From contig NZ_JBFDUZ010000001.1 in the NCBI RefSeq assembly GCF_040719145.1, forward strand, positions 1,488,001 through 1,552,000: a DNA stretch of 64,000 bases, written 5' to 3'. This DNA comes from Paenibacillus sp. JQZ6Y-1 (GTDB lineage Bacteria > Bacillota > Bacilli > Paenibacillales > Paenibacillaceae). Positions 1 to 9,083 of this stretch are shown one piece after another; within the stretch, counting starts at the first letter, position 1, and the number at the start of each line of letters is the position of its first letter. The notes beneath the pieces were generated by a model, which was not told the DNA's origin, searched no databases, and was given only the letters and a program-made list of their open reading frames with translations. A program made the translations under genes and the position numbers.

Positions 1-1
1 C

Positions 2-808
2 GGACGCGACGGCTCCGCATGGCTGACCGAGATTTTGAAAAAGCGTCGTCTGAAAATGTACAACAATCAGGTCGATGTAGGCGTGCGTGTAGAAACATCG
101 GATGTGGTGATGCAGGAGATCAACAAGCATCTATATGAAGGCAAATTCATTTTTAATACATCCGTCGGTACTCGTGTGCGTACCTTCTGTAGCAATCCAT
201 CGGGGCATGTTGTTGTTGAGAATCATAGCGGCGTAATGGCAGCGAACGGACACTCGTTCAAAGACCCAGCATTGGGTTCACGCAATACGAACTTCGCTTT
301 GCTCGTCTCGCATAAATTTACAGAGCCATTCGACAAACCAAATGAGTATGCGCGTGAGATTTGCCGTCGGGCGAACGATCTGTCCAGCGGCGGCGTTATT
401 GTACAGAAATTTGGTGATATTTTGCGCGGACGTCGTTCGACGGCTGACCGGATCAAGGAGGGCTTTTTGGAGCCGACATTGAAAGAAGCCGTTCCGGGTG
501 ATCTCGGTCTGGTGTTGCCATACAATACGATGAAAAGTCTAGTTGAAATGGTACACGCGCTGGAGGGTGTAACGCCGGGTATCGCGTCCGAGCACACTTT
601 ATTTTATGGAGTGGAAGCCAAATTCTACTCTGCGCGTCCGAAGCTGAACGACAATTTAGAAACAGAGATCGACGGTTTGTACTGTGGTGGCGATGGAGCG
701 GGTGTCACGCGTGGTCTGGCACAGGCAGGAGCAGCTGGCGTCTGGATCGCTCGCAGCATGTTTACCAAAACAGGTAGCAGCACTCGTATTCCGGCAACGG
801 TCGTTTGA
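2..808 (+). CDS. FAD-dependent dehydrogenase (COG2509-like), C-terminal part
   Basis: The frame is open to the left edge, so this is the last 268 residues of a longer protein; the TTG at 35 is internal, not a start. The tail YCGGDGAGVTRGLAQAGAAG is the C-terminal FAD-binding motif of the uncharacterised FAD-dependent dehydrogenase family, in which a conserved Gly-Asp-Gly contacts the cofactor. The middle carries family-like blocks such as SRNTNFALLVS and GVIVQKFGDILRGRR. Substrate and pathway are unknown. A strong hairpin terminator follows at 861-894. The family call rests on these motifs; the exact role is not visible. Confidence 0.8.
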   Translation, partial: GRDGSAWLTEILKKRRLKMYNNQVDVGVRVETSDVVMQEINKHLYEGKFIFNTSVGTRVRTFCSNPSGHVVVENHSGVMAANGHSFKDPALGSRNTNFALLVSHKFTEPFDKPNEYAREICRRANDLSSGGVIVQKFGDILRGRRSTADRIKEGFLEPTLKEAVPGDLGLVLPYNTMKSLVEMVHALEGVTPGIASEHTLFYGVEAKFYSARPKLNDNLETEIDGLYCGGDGAGVTRGLAQAGAAGVWIARSMFTKTGSSTRIPATVV

Positions 809-860
809 TCGTAGTATTGGCTATTCAAATGCAATCACATCATATGGTATAGTAAATCAA

Positions 861-894
861 AAAGCGGATTCTTTATGAAGAATCCGCTTTTTTG
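861..894 (+). terminator. Rho-independent terminator after FAD-dependent dehydrogenase
   Basis: A perfect 13-bp stem (861-873 with 878-890), a TATG loop and a following T-run. Confidence 0.9.
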
Positions 895-1046
895 TTGTAT
901 TCATTTGACAAGCGGATAGCGAGTATTTTATAGTAATTATATTAAACTTACTAAAAGTAACTTATTTTAAAAATGTAACTTTTGTTTGCATGTGGTAAGC
1001 GTCTGTATCGTCAATGTATTTTATAACAGAGCGGAGTGAAGCAACG

Positions 1047-1685
1047 ATGAACATTCTTATTTTTGGAGCAACGGGGCGTACGGGAATGGAGCTACTGAAA
1101 CAGGGATTGGAGCGTGGGCATGAGGTGACTGCCTTTGTACGAAGTCCGCAAAAGATACACATGCAGCATCCCCATCTACATATCGTGCAGGGTGAGGCAA
1201 CGAGCGCGGATCAGGTGAACAAGGTAGTGCAGGAGGGATCGTATGATGCAATCTTTTCCGCGCTGGGAGCCAAAAGCCCATTTCAACGCGATTTGAAGCT
1301 AGTGGAAGCGGTTCGTTTCATCACCGATGCAGCATCCCGTTACTCTTCCGCTCAACTGCTGCATGTGTCGTTTGTCGGTGGACGTGAGGATGCAAGCAAG
1401 CTGGGTTTCTTGTACAAATATATTACGCCAGTCGTTATGAAACAGTTGCTAGCAGATCATCGTGCCAAGGATGAGATTGTTAGCAGCAGTGGCGCGAATT
1501 GGACACTCGTACAGCCGCCCGTTCTAACCAGTGGCGAAAGAACGGGACAATATATCGCCGAGACGCAGATCAGCCGCCTGCCATCCAGCAAAATGAAGAT
1601 GTCACGCGCTAATCTGGCACAGTTTATGCTGGAACAGGCGGAGAAGCAGGCGTACAGTCGTCAGACGGTAATGGTCAGCGAATGA
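1047..1685 (+). CDS. NAD(P)-binding NmrA/SDR-like protein
   Basis: A 212-residue Rossmann-fold protein. Residues 7-13 read GATGRTG, the GxxGxxG dinucleotide-binding loop of atypical short-chain dehydrogenases of the NmrA/YwnB type, and HEVTAFVR follows as the second strand. The frame is open further upstream, but the ATG at 1047 places the Rossmann strand at the N-terminus, as the family requires, and has GGAG about 10 bases upstream. Such proteins bind NAD(P)H and act as reductases or redox sensors; which applies here is not visible. It appears monocistronic and converges on the hydrolase gene that ends at 1765. Confidence 0.8.
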   Translation: MNILIFGATGRTGMELLKQGLERGHEVTAFVRSPQKIHMQHPHLHIVQGEATSADQVNKVVQEGSYDAIFSALGAKSPFQRDLKLVEAVRFITDAASRYSSAQLLHVSFVGGREDASKLGFLYKYITPVVMKQLLADHRAKDEIVSSSGANWTLVQPPVLTSGERTGQYIAETQISRLPSSKMKMSRANLAQFMLEQAEKQAYSRQTVMVSE

Positions 1686-1764
1686 TTGGTACTATGGATG
1701 TTCAAACGATGTACTGCGCGATTGTCATGTGAATTCAGAAGCAGTCTATTTGCTGAAAAGCAGC

Positions 1765-2619
1765 TTACTTCACCTGCTCAATCCATGCAAACATCCGTGC
1801 AATTGCCTGCTTATGCACATCCTCGGGCATATGATGTCCGTAGTCTTCATACCATTGCACATCGTACGGCTGCCCAAGCTCCTGCAATCGTCGGATCATC
1901 AATTGTCCATGAGAAGGGTCTACCTGCTCGTCTTGCTGTCCATGAATAATCAGTACTGGGCATGGTATATCCTTTGCTAGCGCTGAGGGAGAGCGTGCTT
2001 CGTATCGTTCTGGGTATTTCCCAGTGGAGCCGCCTATGACGCGCTTGAGCATTCGTCTGAGATCGATTCGTTCTTCATACGTTTGTGCGAGATTGGCAAC
2101 GCCGCCCCAGACAATGAGCGCCCGCATATGGCGCTCTTTTTGTTGCCAGCGAACGGCTGCTTGTGCAGCATCCACCGAGCCGCGCGAGAAGCCCATAATC
2201 GCTACCCGTTGCTCATCCACAAATGGCAAGGAGGTTAGCCAGTCCAGACCGGACAGCACATCCTGCACATCGTCGCCGCCAAATTGGTCGCGTCCTTCGC
2301 CGCCCTCTGCACCTCGATAGCATGGAGCAAATACGACCTGACCATGCTGGGCAAATCGCTCTAGCCATGTCATTCGTACACTGCCAACTCTGCCGATACC
2401 GCCACGGCAATATACAAATGCTGGATAGACGTTCTCTTGTATCGCTTGCGTCGGTTGATGTAGCGGACAGGCAATCTCCTCTACGTACAAATCGTTTCGT
2501 TTAAAATATTGCTGTATATACTTTTCTAAGGCATCCGTTTCCATATATGTACCATACGGCAAGGTCAGATAGCCTTTGACTTTGTATTCGTCGGATAAAT
2601 AGGTCAGTCGGTAGATCAT
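1765..2619 (-). CDS. Alpha/beta hydrolase, prolyl-oligopeptidase-like S9 fold
   Basis: About 284 residues. The nucleophile elbow GFSRGS (Ser about residue 145), an acidic residue in HGQQDEQVDP and a late His in YGHHMPED form a plausible Ser-Asp-His triad of the dienelactone hydrolase/S9 peptidase superfamily. No signal peptide is visible, so it is probably cytosolic. An ATG at 2628 directly abuts AAAGGAG, so the next ATG at 2619, about nine bases from AGGAG, is the better start. It stands alone. Substrate unknown; esterase or peptidase are both possible. Confidence 0.8.
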   Translation of the reverse strand: MIYRLTYLSDEYKVKGYLTLPYGTYMETDALEKYIQQYFKRNDLYVEEIACPLHQPTQAIQENVYPAFVYCRGGIGRVGSVRMTWLERFAQHGQVVFAPCYRGAEGGEGRDQFGGDDVQDVLSGLDWLTSLPFVDEQRVAIMGFSRGSVDAAQAAVRWQQKERHMRALIVWGGVANLAQTYEERIDLRRMLKRVIGGSTGKYPERYEARSPSALAKDIPCPVLIIHGQQDEQVDPSHGQLMIRRLQELGQPYDVQWYEDYGHHMPEDVHKQAIARMFAWIEQVK

Positions 2620-2816
2620 GATCGTCATCTCCTTTGGCGGCTCTCGTTGTCATTCTGCATCCTCTCCATTATCGCATATTCCGACAGACGTTGCCTCGAC
2701 AGCATTTCCTGCAATCGGTACAATGGATGGAAAGAATGTGCAATGTAACGTCCAAAAGGTAACGGATAACGGTATAGCTGTCTGACGTAGGAATTGATCC
2801 GCAGGAGGGGAAGAGG

Positions 2817-3824
2817 ATGAAGCAAGCATGGACATTGCATCCGCTTGGTGATGCAGCGATTGTGATTGAATTTGGTAATGTGATTAGCGAAGACATGTTA
2901 ACGAAGGTACAGCAGGCAATGATCATGCTGGAGCAGTCTTCTTTTCCGGGGCTAGTGGAGTGTGTACCTTCCTATACAACATTAGCGGTGTATTATGATC
3001 CTGCTATTGTAGCGGGTTGGGGAAAGACTCGTTCTCTGAATGATATTGCGCTGGATTACATAGAAGGAAGAAATGACCCGCGTCCTGAACATTCCTCTGG
3101 TTCTATGGCACATCCCCATCCTATTCCTCATGAATTTTCAACGATGATGGATGACAGTCTCCAGCATATGAATAGATTGCCCAATACGCCGTATGATCGG
3201 GTATGTGCATTATTGGATACGCTGCTGAGTCGTGTCGTCACGGCATCGAATATGATCAAAACCGAGCCGACGGTAGTAGAGATTCCGGTATGCTATGGTG
3301 GCGAATATGGACCGGATTTGGCACATGTGGCTGCTCATAACGGATTGACAGAGCAGGAAGTGATTGCTTTACATAGCGGGGGTGATTATTTGGTGTATAC
3401 GCTTGGATTTGCGCCGGGCTTCCCGTATTTGGGCGGATTGTCGGATCAGCTGACAACACCACGACGCGATACGCCTCGTATACGTATTCCTGCTGGTTCA
3501 GTGGGGATTGCTGGCATACAAACAGGCATCTATCCGCTGGAAACGCCGGGAGGATGGCAGTTGATCGGGCGCACGCCTATATCATTATTTCGTCCGCATC
3601 GACAACCGCCGACGTTGTTGAGTAGTGGCAACCGTCTTGTGTTTCGTCCCATTTCGGAGCAGGAGTATATGCAATTACAGGAGCAGGATAAGCAGATGAA
3701 TGTGTCAGAGGGTGCAGAGAATGCAACGAGCGACATCTCTACAACGACAACATCTGCTAAGCTGTCTGCCCATGTAGATCATGTTACCAAACCGGGGAGG
3801 ATGAGCGATGAGTCTAGTAATTGA
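2817..3824 (+). CDS. pxpB: 5-oxoprolinase subunit PxpB (KipI-like)
   Basis: Subunit of the ATP-dependent 5-oxoprolinase PxpABC, which opens pyroglutamate to glutamate; in Bacillus the homologue KipI also inhibits the sporulation kinase KinA. The C-terminal allophanate-hydrolase-subunit-1 core is clear (GFAPGFPYLGGL, PAGSVGIAGIQTGIYPLETPGGW in two blocks). At 335 residues it is about 90 longer than usual. The excess is a His/Pro/Ser-rich insert between about residues 85 and 140 and a Ser/Thr-rich tail after about 290. The start has AGGAGG upstream. It overlaps pxpC by 17 bases, implying translational coupling. Confidence 0.92.
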   Translation: MKQAWTLHPLGDAAIVIEFGNVISEDMLTKVQQAMIMLEQSSFPGLVECVPSYTTLAVYYDPAIVAGWGKTRSLNDIALDYIEGRNDPRPEHSSGSMAHPHPIPHEFSTMMDDSLQHMNRLPNTPYDRVCALLDTLLSRVVTASNMIKTEPTVVEIPVCYGGEYGPDLAHVAAHNGLTEQEVIALHSGGDYLVYTLGFAPGFPYLGGLSDQLTTPRRDTPRIRIPAGSVGIAGIQTGIYPLETPGGWQLIGRTPISLFRPHRQPPTLLSSGNRLVFRPISEQEYMQLQEQDKQMNVSEGAENATSDISTTTTSAKLSAHVDHVTKPGRMSDESSN

Positions 3825-4824
3825 GAAGCCGGGTTTGCTAACTACGGTGCAGGATATAGGTCGTATTGGTTATGGGCAATATGGTATTAGCCGCTCCGGT
3901 GCTATGGATGGGCTGGCGCATCGTCTAGCCAATTGGTTGGTTGGCAATCCGGCTGATACCGCGACATTGGAAATGACATGGTCCGGTATAACCGCTATTG
4001 TCGAGCAGGGCTGCTGGATAGCGATTACAGGCGGTGATATGCAGCCTTCGGTGAATGGGAAGCCGCTACCGATGTGGCGTCCTGTATTCGTTTCCGCAGG
4101 CAGTCGGTTGGTATTCAAGCAGGCGATTCGTGGATGTCGTGCCTATATGAGTATTGCAGGCGGGTGGCAGGGAGATCAGGTGATGAACAGCGTCAGTACC
4201 TATTTACGCGCAGGGCTGGGCGGCTTGGATGGCAGACCTTTGCAGTCAGGCGATACCGTGGTCGCAGCTTCCATAGTGGACAATGATGATACAGATTCTT
4301 TAGTTGCGCAGCAGTCTGCTTGTGCAGCGGTGAATTGGCGAGTAAGCACCAATCTGATTCCACAGTATGGCAAGCAGGCAGTGATTCGGGTGTTGCCGGG
4401 CAGACAGTGGGAGGATTTTGACGGAGCGGTACAGCAATTGCTATTTGAGCAGGAATATCGCATTACACCACAATCCGATCGAATGGGATATCGGTTGTCC
4501 GGCTCGCAGCTACAAACGATAGTGCCGCAGCAGTATATTTCCGAAGCGGTTAGCCATGGGACGGTGCAGGTGCCGCCGGATGGACAGCCTATTATTCTGA
4601 TGGCAGATCGACAGACACTGGGCGGATATGCCAAGATCGCGCAAGTCATTAGTCTAGATATACCTCGACTAGCGCAGATGGCGCCGGGTGATCAGATTCA
4701 TTTTCAGCGTATTGATATGCAGGAAGCACAGCGGCTGTATGTCGAATGGGTACGCGAATTGGCGGTACTGCGTCATTCCATTGCGCTGAGATTACATGAG
4801 CTTGGTTTGGCGATCCGATACTGA
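3808..4824 (+). CDS. pxpC: 5-oxoprolinase subunit PxpC (KipA-like, biotin-dependent carboxyltransferase family)
   Basis: A 338-residue partner of PxpB in 5-oxoprolinase, of the allophanate hydrolase subunit 2 family. The N-terminus has the family signature (PGLLTTVQDIGRIGYGQYG, then SGAMD), and residues about 240-285 carry the conserved RMGYRLSG, SHGTVQVPPDGQPIIL and DRQTLGGYAKIAQV blocks. The start lies inside the end of pxpB with GGAGG just upstream. Gene order here is B-C-A. A Bacillus-like second function in KinA control is possible but not shown. Confidence 0.93.
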   Translation: MSLVIEKPGLLTTVQDIGRIGYGQYGISRSGAMDGLAHRLANWLVGNPADTATLEMTWSGITAIVEQGCWIAITGGDMQPSVNGKPLPMWRPVFVSAGSRLVFKQAIRGCRAYMSIAGGWQGDQVMNSVSTYLRAGLGGLDGRPLQSGDTVVAASIVDNDDTDSLVAQQSACAAVNWRVSTNLIPQYGKQAVIRVLPGRQWEDFDGAVQQLLFEQEYRITPQSDRMGYRLSGSQLQTIVPQQYISEAVSHGTVQVPPDGQPIILMADRQTLGGYAKIAQVISLDIPRLAQMAPGDQIHFQRIDMQEAQRLYVEWVRELAVLRHSIALRLHELGLAIRY

Positions 4825-4929
4825 TCATTTGATAAGGAGAATCGTTCCATCATTGGAGTGCCTAGCATCTATGAAAAGTCTAAAGTGGGGGTCTGAGGTA
4901 TACATTTCCAACGATGAGGAGGACGCGCG

Positions 4930-5832
4930 ATGAATAGCAACGCAAAAGGTAGTAATCTAGAGAGCAGCAATCTAGATCATAATCATGCAGCGAGCGGTAA
5001 TGCAAAGAATAGTAATGCGGAGAATCGTAATGAAAAGCAAACGCAGCCTATTATACTGGATATAAATTGCGATATGGGTGAGAGCTTTGGCGCTTATGTC
5101 ATCGGAAATGATGAGCAGCTGTACGCGGAGATTACCTCTGCTAATATCGCTTGTGGATTTCATGCTGGCGATCCGGGAGTTATGCGGCGAGCGGTGCAAG
5201 GCGCACTGCAACACGGTGTAGCTATCGGTGCACATCCGGGTTTGCCGGATCTAGTCGGATTTGGACGGCGACACATGAATATTTCGCCACAGGAAGCATA
5301 CGATTTGGTTACGTATCAGCTCGGCGCGCTGGATGCGTTTGTTCGTCAGGAAGGTGGACGACTGCATCATGTGAAGCCGCATGGAGCATTGTATAATATG
5401 GCAGCAGTATCGCAGTCGCTTGCCGATCAGATCGCGCGGGCCATTGCCGCATATGATAGCGATTTGATCCTGTATGGATTGTCCGGCAGTCTGTTGATAC
5501 AGGCGGGACACGAAGCAGGACTACAGGTAGCAAGTGAAGTATTCGCTGATCGCACCTATCAGGCAGACGGTACGTTAACGCCGCGTCAGCATCCAGATGC
5601 GCTTATCGACGATACTAACGTCGCTGTGGATCAGATCATTCATATGTTGACCACGGGTACAGTTCGTGCTGTAGATGGTAGCTACGTTCCCATTCAGGCA
5701 GATACCGTCTGTATTCATGGTGACGGTGCGCATGCGGTGTCTTTTGCACGTGCCTTGAACAAGCGCTTGCTGGATGCGGGTGTACAGCGAAGCGCCCCAG
5801 TCGTATCAATAGGAAAAGAGGAACAGGATTGA
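4930..5832 (+). CDS. pxpA: 5-oxoprolinase subunit PxpA (LamB/YcsF family)
   Basis: Catalytic-type subunit of 5-oxoprolinase. The conserved blocks [33 protein letters not shown] and [13 protein letters not shown] are intact. The protein has an unusual N-terminal extension of about 40 residues, very rich in Asn, Ser, Ala and Lys. Homologues start almost directly at the DxNCDMGE block. The ATG at 4930 has a strong AGGAGGA upstream and no better start is seen nearer the core, so the extension appears translated. Its stop overlaps the TTG start of the following methyltransferase gene. Confidence 0.92.
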   Translation: MNSNAKGSNLESSNLDHNHAASGNAKNSNAENRNEKQTQPIILDINCDMGESFGAYVIGNDEQLYAEITSANIACGFHAGDPGVMRRAVQGALQHGVAIGAHPGLPDLVGFGRRHMNISPQEAYDLVTYQLGALDAFVRQEGGRLHHVKPHGALYNMAAVSQSLADQIARAIAAYDSDLILYGLSGSLLIQAGHEAGLQVASEVFADRTYQADGTLTPRQHPDALIDDTNVAVDQIIHMLTTGTVRAVDGSYVPIQADTVCIHGDGAHAVSFARALNKRLLDAGVQRSAPVVSIGKEEQD

Positions 5833-6809
5833 TAAAGCATCACGATTTGCATGATCAGAATAATCGCGTATCTAGTTATCTATATACCTACGCCTGCCAT
5901 GAGGATGAGCGTGAATTATGTGCGTTAGAGTTGAAGCGATTGCTGGATACGGAACCACAAGCTGGATATGTGGAAACAACGATTGCTGTCCCACCGGAAC
6001 GCAGTCCGTTTGTACATTATCGGCTGGATATACAGCTGGAAGCAGACTCATTGGAACAATTGGAACAGCTTGCGAAACAGATTCATGTGCTGGACGAAGA
6101 GGGGGAGCAGCTCACCTTCAAGCTACTTTGTTTGGATGCGCAGCAGACGTTTTCCTATGATGAGAAGCGTCAGCTGGAACGCCGAATCGGTATGTGTATA
6201 CACGGCAAGGCGCAGATGAAGCAGCCGCAAGTGTTATTCGGCATCGCATATAGTGGCGGACGCTGGGTGATGGGCAGATGCGCGCTCGCACCATCGGTCT
6301 GGTTGCAGCATAATGACAAGCCACGCCATTATTCCACAGCGCTCAGTACACGCGTGGCAAGAGCAGCGGTCAATATTGCATTGCCACATCCAACTGGACG
6401 TACATTGATTGATCCGTGCTGTGGAATTGGAACAGTTCTAGTAGAGGCATTGTCGATGAATATAAATACGGTTGGGTACGATCTCAATCCGCTAGCTGTA
6501 CAGGGCGCACGCGAAAATTTACTGCATTATCATATGCCTAACATTGTCAGTATTGGCGATTTACGTGAGCTGAAGGGCAGCTATGATGCGCTTATTCTCG
6601 ATTTGCCTTACAATTTATGTTCGGTTTTGGAAGATAATGAGCGTCTACAGATGCTTCAAGCAGCAGGTCGGCTAGCGCCTACCCAGCTAGTTATTTCTAC
6701 AGAACATATCGCACATTCGCTAACCGAAGCGGGGCTAGCTATTCAACAGCTTTGTCATTTGCATAAAGGCAGCTTCACACGCTATCTATGGTTATGCAGT
6801 CATGAGTAA
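5829..6809 (+). CDS. TRM11-like SAM-dependent RNA methyltransferase
   Basis: A 326-residue protein starting with TTG that overlaps the pxpA stop (TTGA), with a GAGG-type site upstream. The C-terminal half is a Rossmann methyltransferase: [18 protein letters not shown] (SAM loop), [16 protein letters not shown], and the N-methyltransferase motif IV as DLPYNL in place of DPPY. This is the TRM11/THUMP-type N2-guanine methyltransferase group that acts on tRNA. The N-terminal about 170 residues would be the RNA-binding part, but a full THUMP domain is not obvious. Its coupling to 5-oxoprolinase is unexplained. Confidence 0.8.
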   Translation: MIKHHDLHDQNNRVSSYLYTYACHEDERELCALELKRLLDTEPQAGYVETTIAVPPERSPFVHYRLDIQLEADSLEQLEQLAKQIHVLDEEGEQLTFKLLCLDAQQTFSYDEKRQLERRIGMCIHGKAQMKQPQVLFGIAYSGGRWVMGRCALAPSVWLQHNDKPRHYSTALSTRVARAAVNIALPHPTGRTLIDPCCGIGTVLVEALSMNINTVGYDLNPLAVQGARENLLHYHMPNIVSIGDLRELKGSYDALILDLPYNLCSVLEDNERLQMLQAAGRLAPTQLVISTEHIAHSLTEAGLAIQQLCHLHKGSFTRYLWLCSHE

Positions 6810-7035
6810 TGGGACGAAATTTCTAAATATACCCATCTACTGTGTAGTAAATGGGTAGGATTATAAACGAAAAAGGATGTTTGATAGGTGGAAATACAGC
6901 GTAGTTTGGCTAAATTACATTATTTTTTACATTTTTATTCGACCAGCGGATAAAAAATCTGTTCATGTATTGTGAAATTTAGTAACATGTAAATAGCCGG
7001 TAGATTCCGAGTTTATGACAGTGAGGTGCAAGTGT

Positions 7036-8730
7036 ATGAAGTTTAGCGAATTTACGTACAAACGTCCAGATATGGACCAGTTGAAAGCGGAATTTGACCA
7101 GCTGCTGAACCGTTTTACAACAGCATCCAGCTTTGACGAGCAGGATGAGGCGATGGCGGACATCAACAAACTAAGCAACGCGTTTTCGACGCAGGTGCAG
7201 CTTGTATCGGTACGTCATTCGATCAATACCGAAGACGAGTTTTACAAAGCCGAGCAGGAATTTATGGATGAGATTGGCCCTGTTTTTCAAGAATACATAG
7301 ACAGCTACTACAAAGCGCTGGTACATTCCGCCTTCCGTAGTGAGCTGGAGCAGAAATGGGGACATCAGCTGTTCGCTTCGGCAGAGCTGACGTTGAAAAC
7401 ATTCCATCCTGACATCATCGGCGATCTTCAGCAGGAGAACAAGCTGGCAACCGCTTACGCACAACTGATTGCCTCGGCAAAAATCCCGTTTGAAGGCGAA
7501 GAACGCACGCTCAGTCAATTGGCACCATTCGCGCAGTCCAAAGACCGCGATATGCGTCAACGTGCGGGAGAAGCATCCTATGGTTTCTTAGCGGAAAATA
7601 GTGGTGAGCTGGATCGCATTTACGATGAATTGGTCAAAGTGCGTACAGGCATTGCCCGCAAATTAGGCTACAATAACTTCACTGAGCTGGCGTATGCACG
7701 CATGGGTCGTACCGATTACGGGCCAGAGCAAGTAGCTGCATTCCGCAAGCAGGTGGAAGAATATATCGTACCTGCGGCATCCCGTCTGAAAGAGCGTCAA
7801 CGCAATCGTCTGGGTGTAGAGCGTCTGGCTTATTTTGACCAGAACTTCAGCTTCTCGACAGGCAACCCAACTCCAAAGGGTGACGCTGACTTCATTATTA
7901 ACAACGGTGCGAAAATGTACTCCGAGCTGTCGCCAGAGATTGATCAATTCTATACCTTTATGCAAGACAATGAATTGATGGATCTGCTCAGCAAAAAAGG
8001 CAAAATGGGTGGAGGTTATTGTACCTTCCTGAACGATTACCAAAGCCCATTCATCTTTGCCAACTTCAATGGTACATCCGGCGATATTGACGTGTTGACT
8101 CACGAAATGGGACATGCGTTCCAAGTATATCAAAGCCGTAACTTCAAAGTGCCGGAATATATCTGGCCGACCTATGAAGCGGCAGAGATTCATTCGATGA
8201 GCATGGAATTTTTCACATGGCCTTGGATGGAGCTGTTCTTCAAAGAAGACACGGATAAATACAAATTCGATCATCTATCAAGCGCACTGATCTTTATCCC
8301 TTATGGTACAGCTGTGGACGAATTCCAGCATATCGTGTATGACAATCCAGACTTCTCACCAGCAGAGCGCAAAGCAGCTTGGAAATCGCTGGAAGAGAAA
8401 TACCTGCCATATTGGGATCAAAGCGATAATCCTTATTTGGAAGGTGGCGGCTACTGGCAGAAGCAGGGTCATATCTATGAAGCGCCATTCTACTATATCG
8501 ACTACACGCTGGCACAAATCTGTGCATTCCAGTTCTGGAAAAGAATGCACGAAGATCAACCGGCAGCATGGGCGGATTATGTGAACCTATGCCAACAGGG
8601 TGGTAGCAAATCGTTTACCGAGCTGGTGGATGTGGCAGGTCTGATCTCGCCGTTCCAAGAAGGCTGCGTATCGTCTGTCATCGGCGATATTGAAGGCTGG
8701 CTGAACCAGATCGACGATAGCAAGCTGTAA
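7036..8730 (+). CDS. M3 family oligoendopeptidase
   Basis: A 564-residue zinc metallopeptidase. HEMGH at residues 356-360 is the HExxH zinc motif, and EAAEIHSMSMEFF shortly after is the M3 third-ligand region. Members are cytosolic and cleave short peptides (PepF/thimet-type). Upstream in-frame ATG 7015 would add seven atypical residues; ATG 7036 with GTGAGGTG ahead gives the usual MKFSEFTYKRPDM start. The gene stands alone, with a large inverted repeat downstream. Confidence 0.92.
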   Translation: MKFSEFTYKRPDMDQLKAEFDQLLNRFTTASSFDEQDEAMADINKLSNAFSTQVQLVSVRHSINTEDEFYKAEQEFMDEIGPVFQEYIDSYYKALVHSAFRSELEQKWGHQLFASAELTLKTFHPDIIGDLQQENKLATAYAQLIASAKIPFEGEERTLSQLAPFAQSKDRDMRQRAGEASYGFLAENSGELDRIYDELVKVRTGIARKLGYNNFTELAYARMGRTDYGPEQVAAFRKQVEEYIVPAASRLKERQRNRLGVERLAYFDQNFSFSTGNPTPKGDADFIINNGAKMYSELSPEIDQFYTFMQDNELMDLLSKKGKMGGGYCTFLNDYQSPFIFANFNGTSGDIDVLTHEMGHAFQVYQSRNFKVPEYIWPTYEAAEIHSMSMEFFTWPWMELFFKEDTDKYKFDHLSSALIFIPYGTAVDEFQHIVYDNPDFSPAERKAAWKSLEEKYLPYWDQSDNPYLEGGGYWQKQGHIYEAPFYYIDYTLAQICAFQFWKRMHEDQPAAWADYVNLCQQGGSKSFTELVDVAGLISPFQEGCVSSVIGDIEGWLNQIDDSKL

Positions 8731-8863
8731 ATCATTAGGCTGCAAACCTTCCTAATTGAAGGAATGCCCATCCTAAGTTGCAAATGAAAAAGATGTCGCA
8801 CTGCTACATGTAGTTTGTCATTTTCACCATAAGCAGATGGATGGCATGCCAAAATCGAATAAA

Positions 8864-8934
8864 GTATCAAAAATCCCGTTATATGCAGTGGAAGTGAAGA
8901 TTTCCATGCGCAAACATAACGGGATTTTTGATAC
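8864..8934. terminator. Long inverted repeat, probable bidirectional terminator
   Basis: Twenty-base perfect arms at 8864-8883 and 8915-8934, with AAAAATCCCG against CGGGATTTTT and a weaker nested stem inside (GGAA with TTCC). T-runs on both strands fit termination. It occupies the otherwise empty 8731-9083 gap, where I see nothing else. Confidence 0.6.
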
Positions 8935-9083
8935 GTTCAGTTTGATTTTTTGCGGATACGGAATATTGCGGATATACTCATTATGATGCCCTCTCTATCA
9001 TTGATCTTGTATCACATAGATTATCACTATGAATTCAGGTTTGTTATTTGATTCAATATTCTACAGGTGTGGAGGGAAACAGA

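Noticed and set aside
8864-8934. Inverted repeat as ends of an insertion sequence
   Set aside because: Only about 70 bases in total, with no transposase and no target duplication; a terminator explains it.
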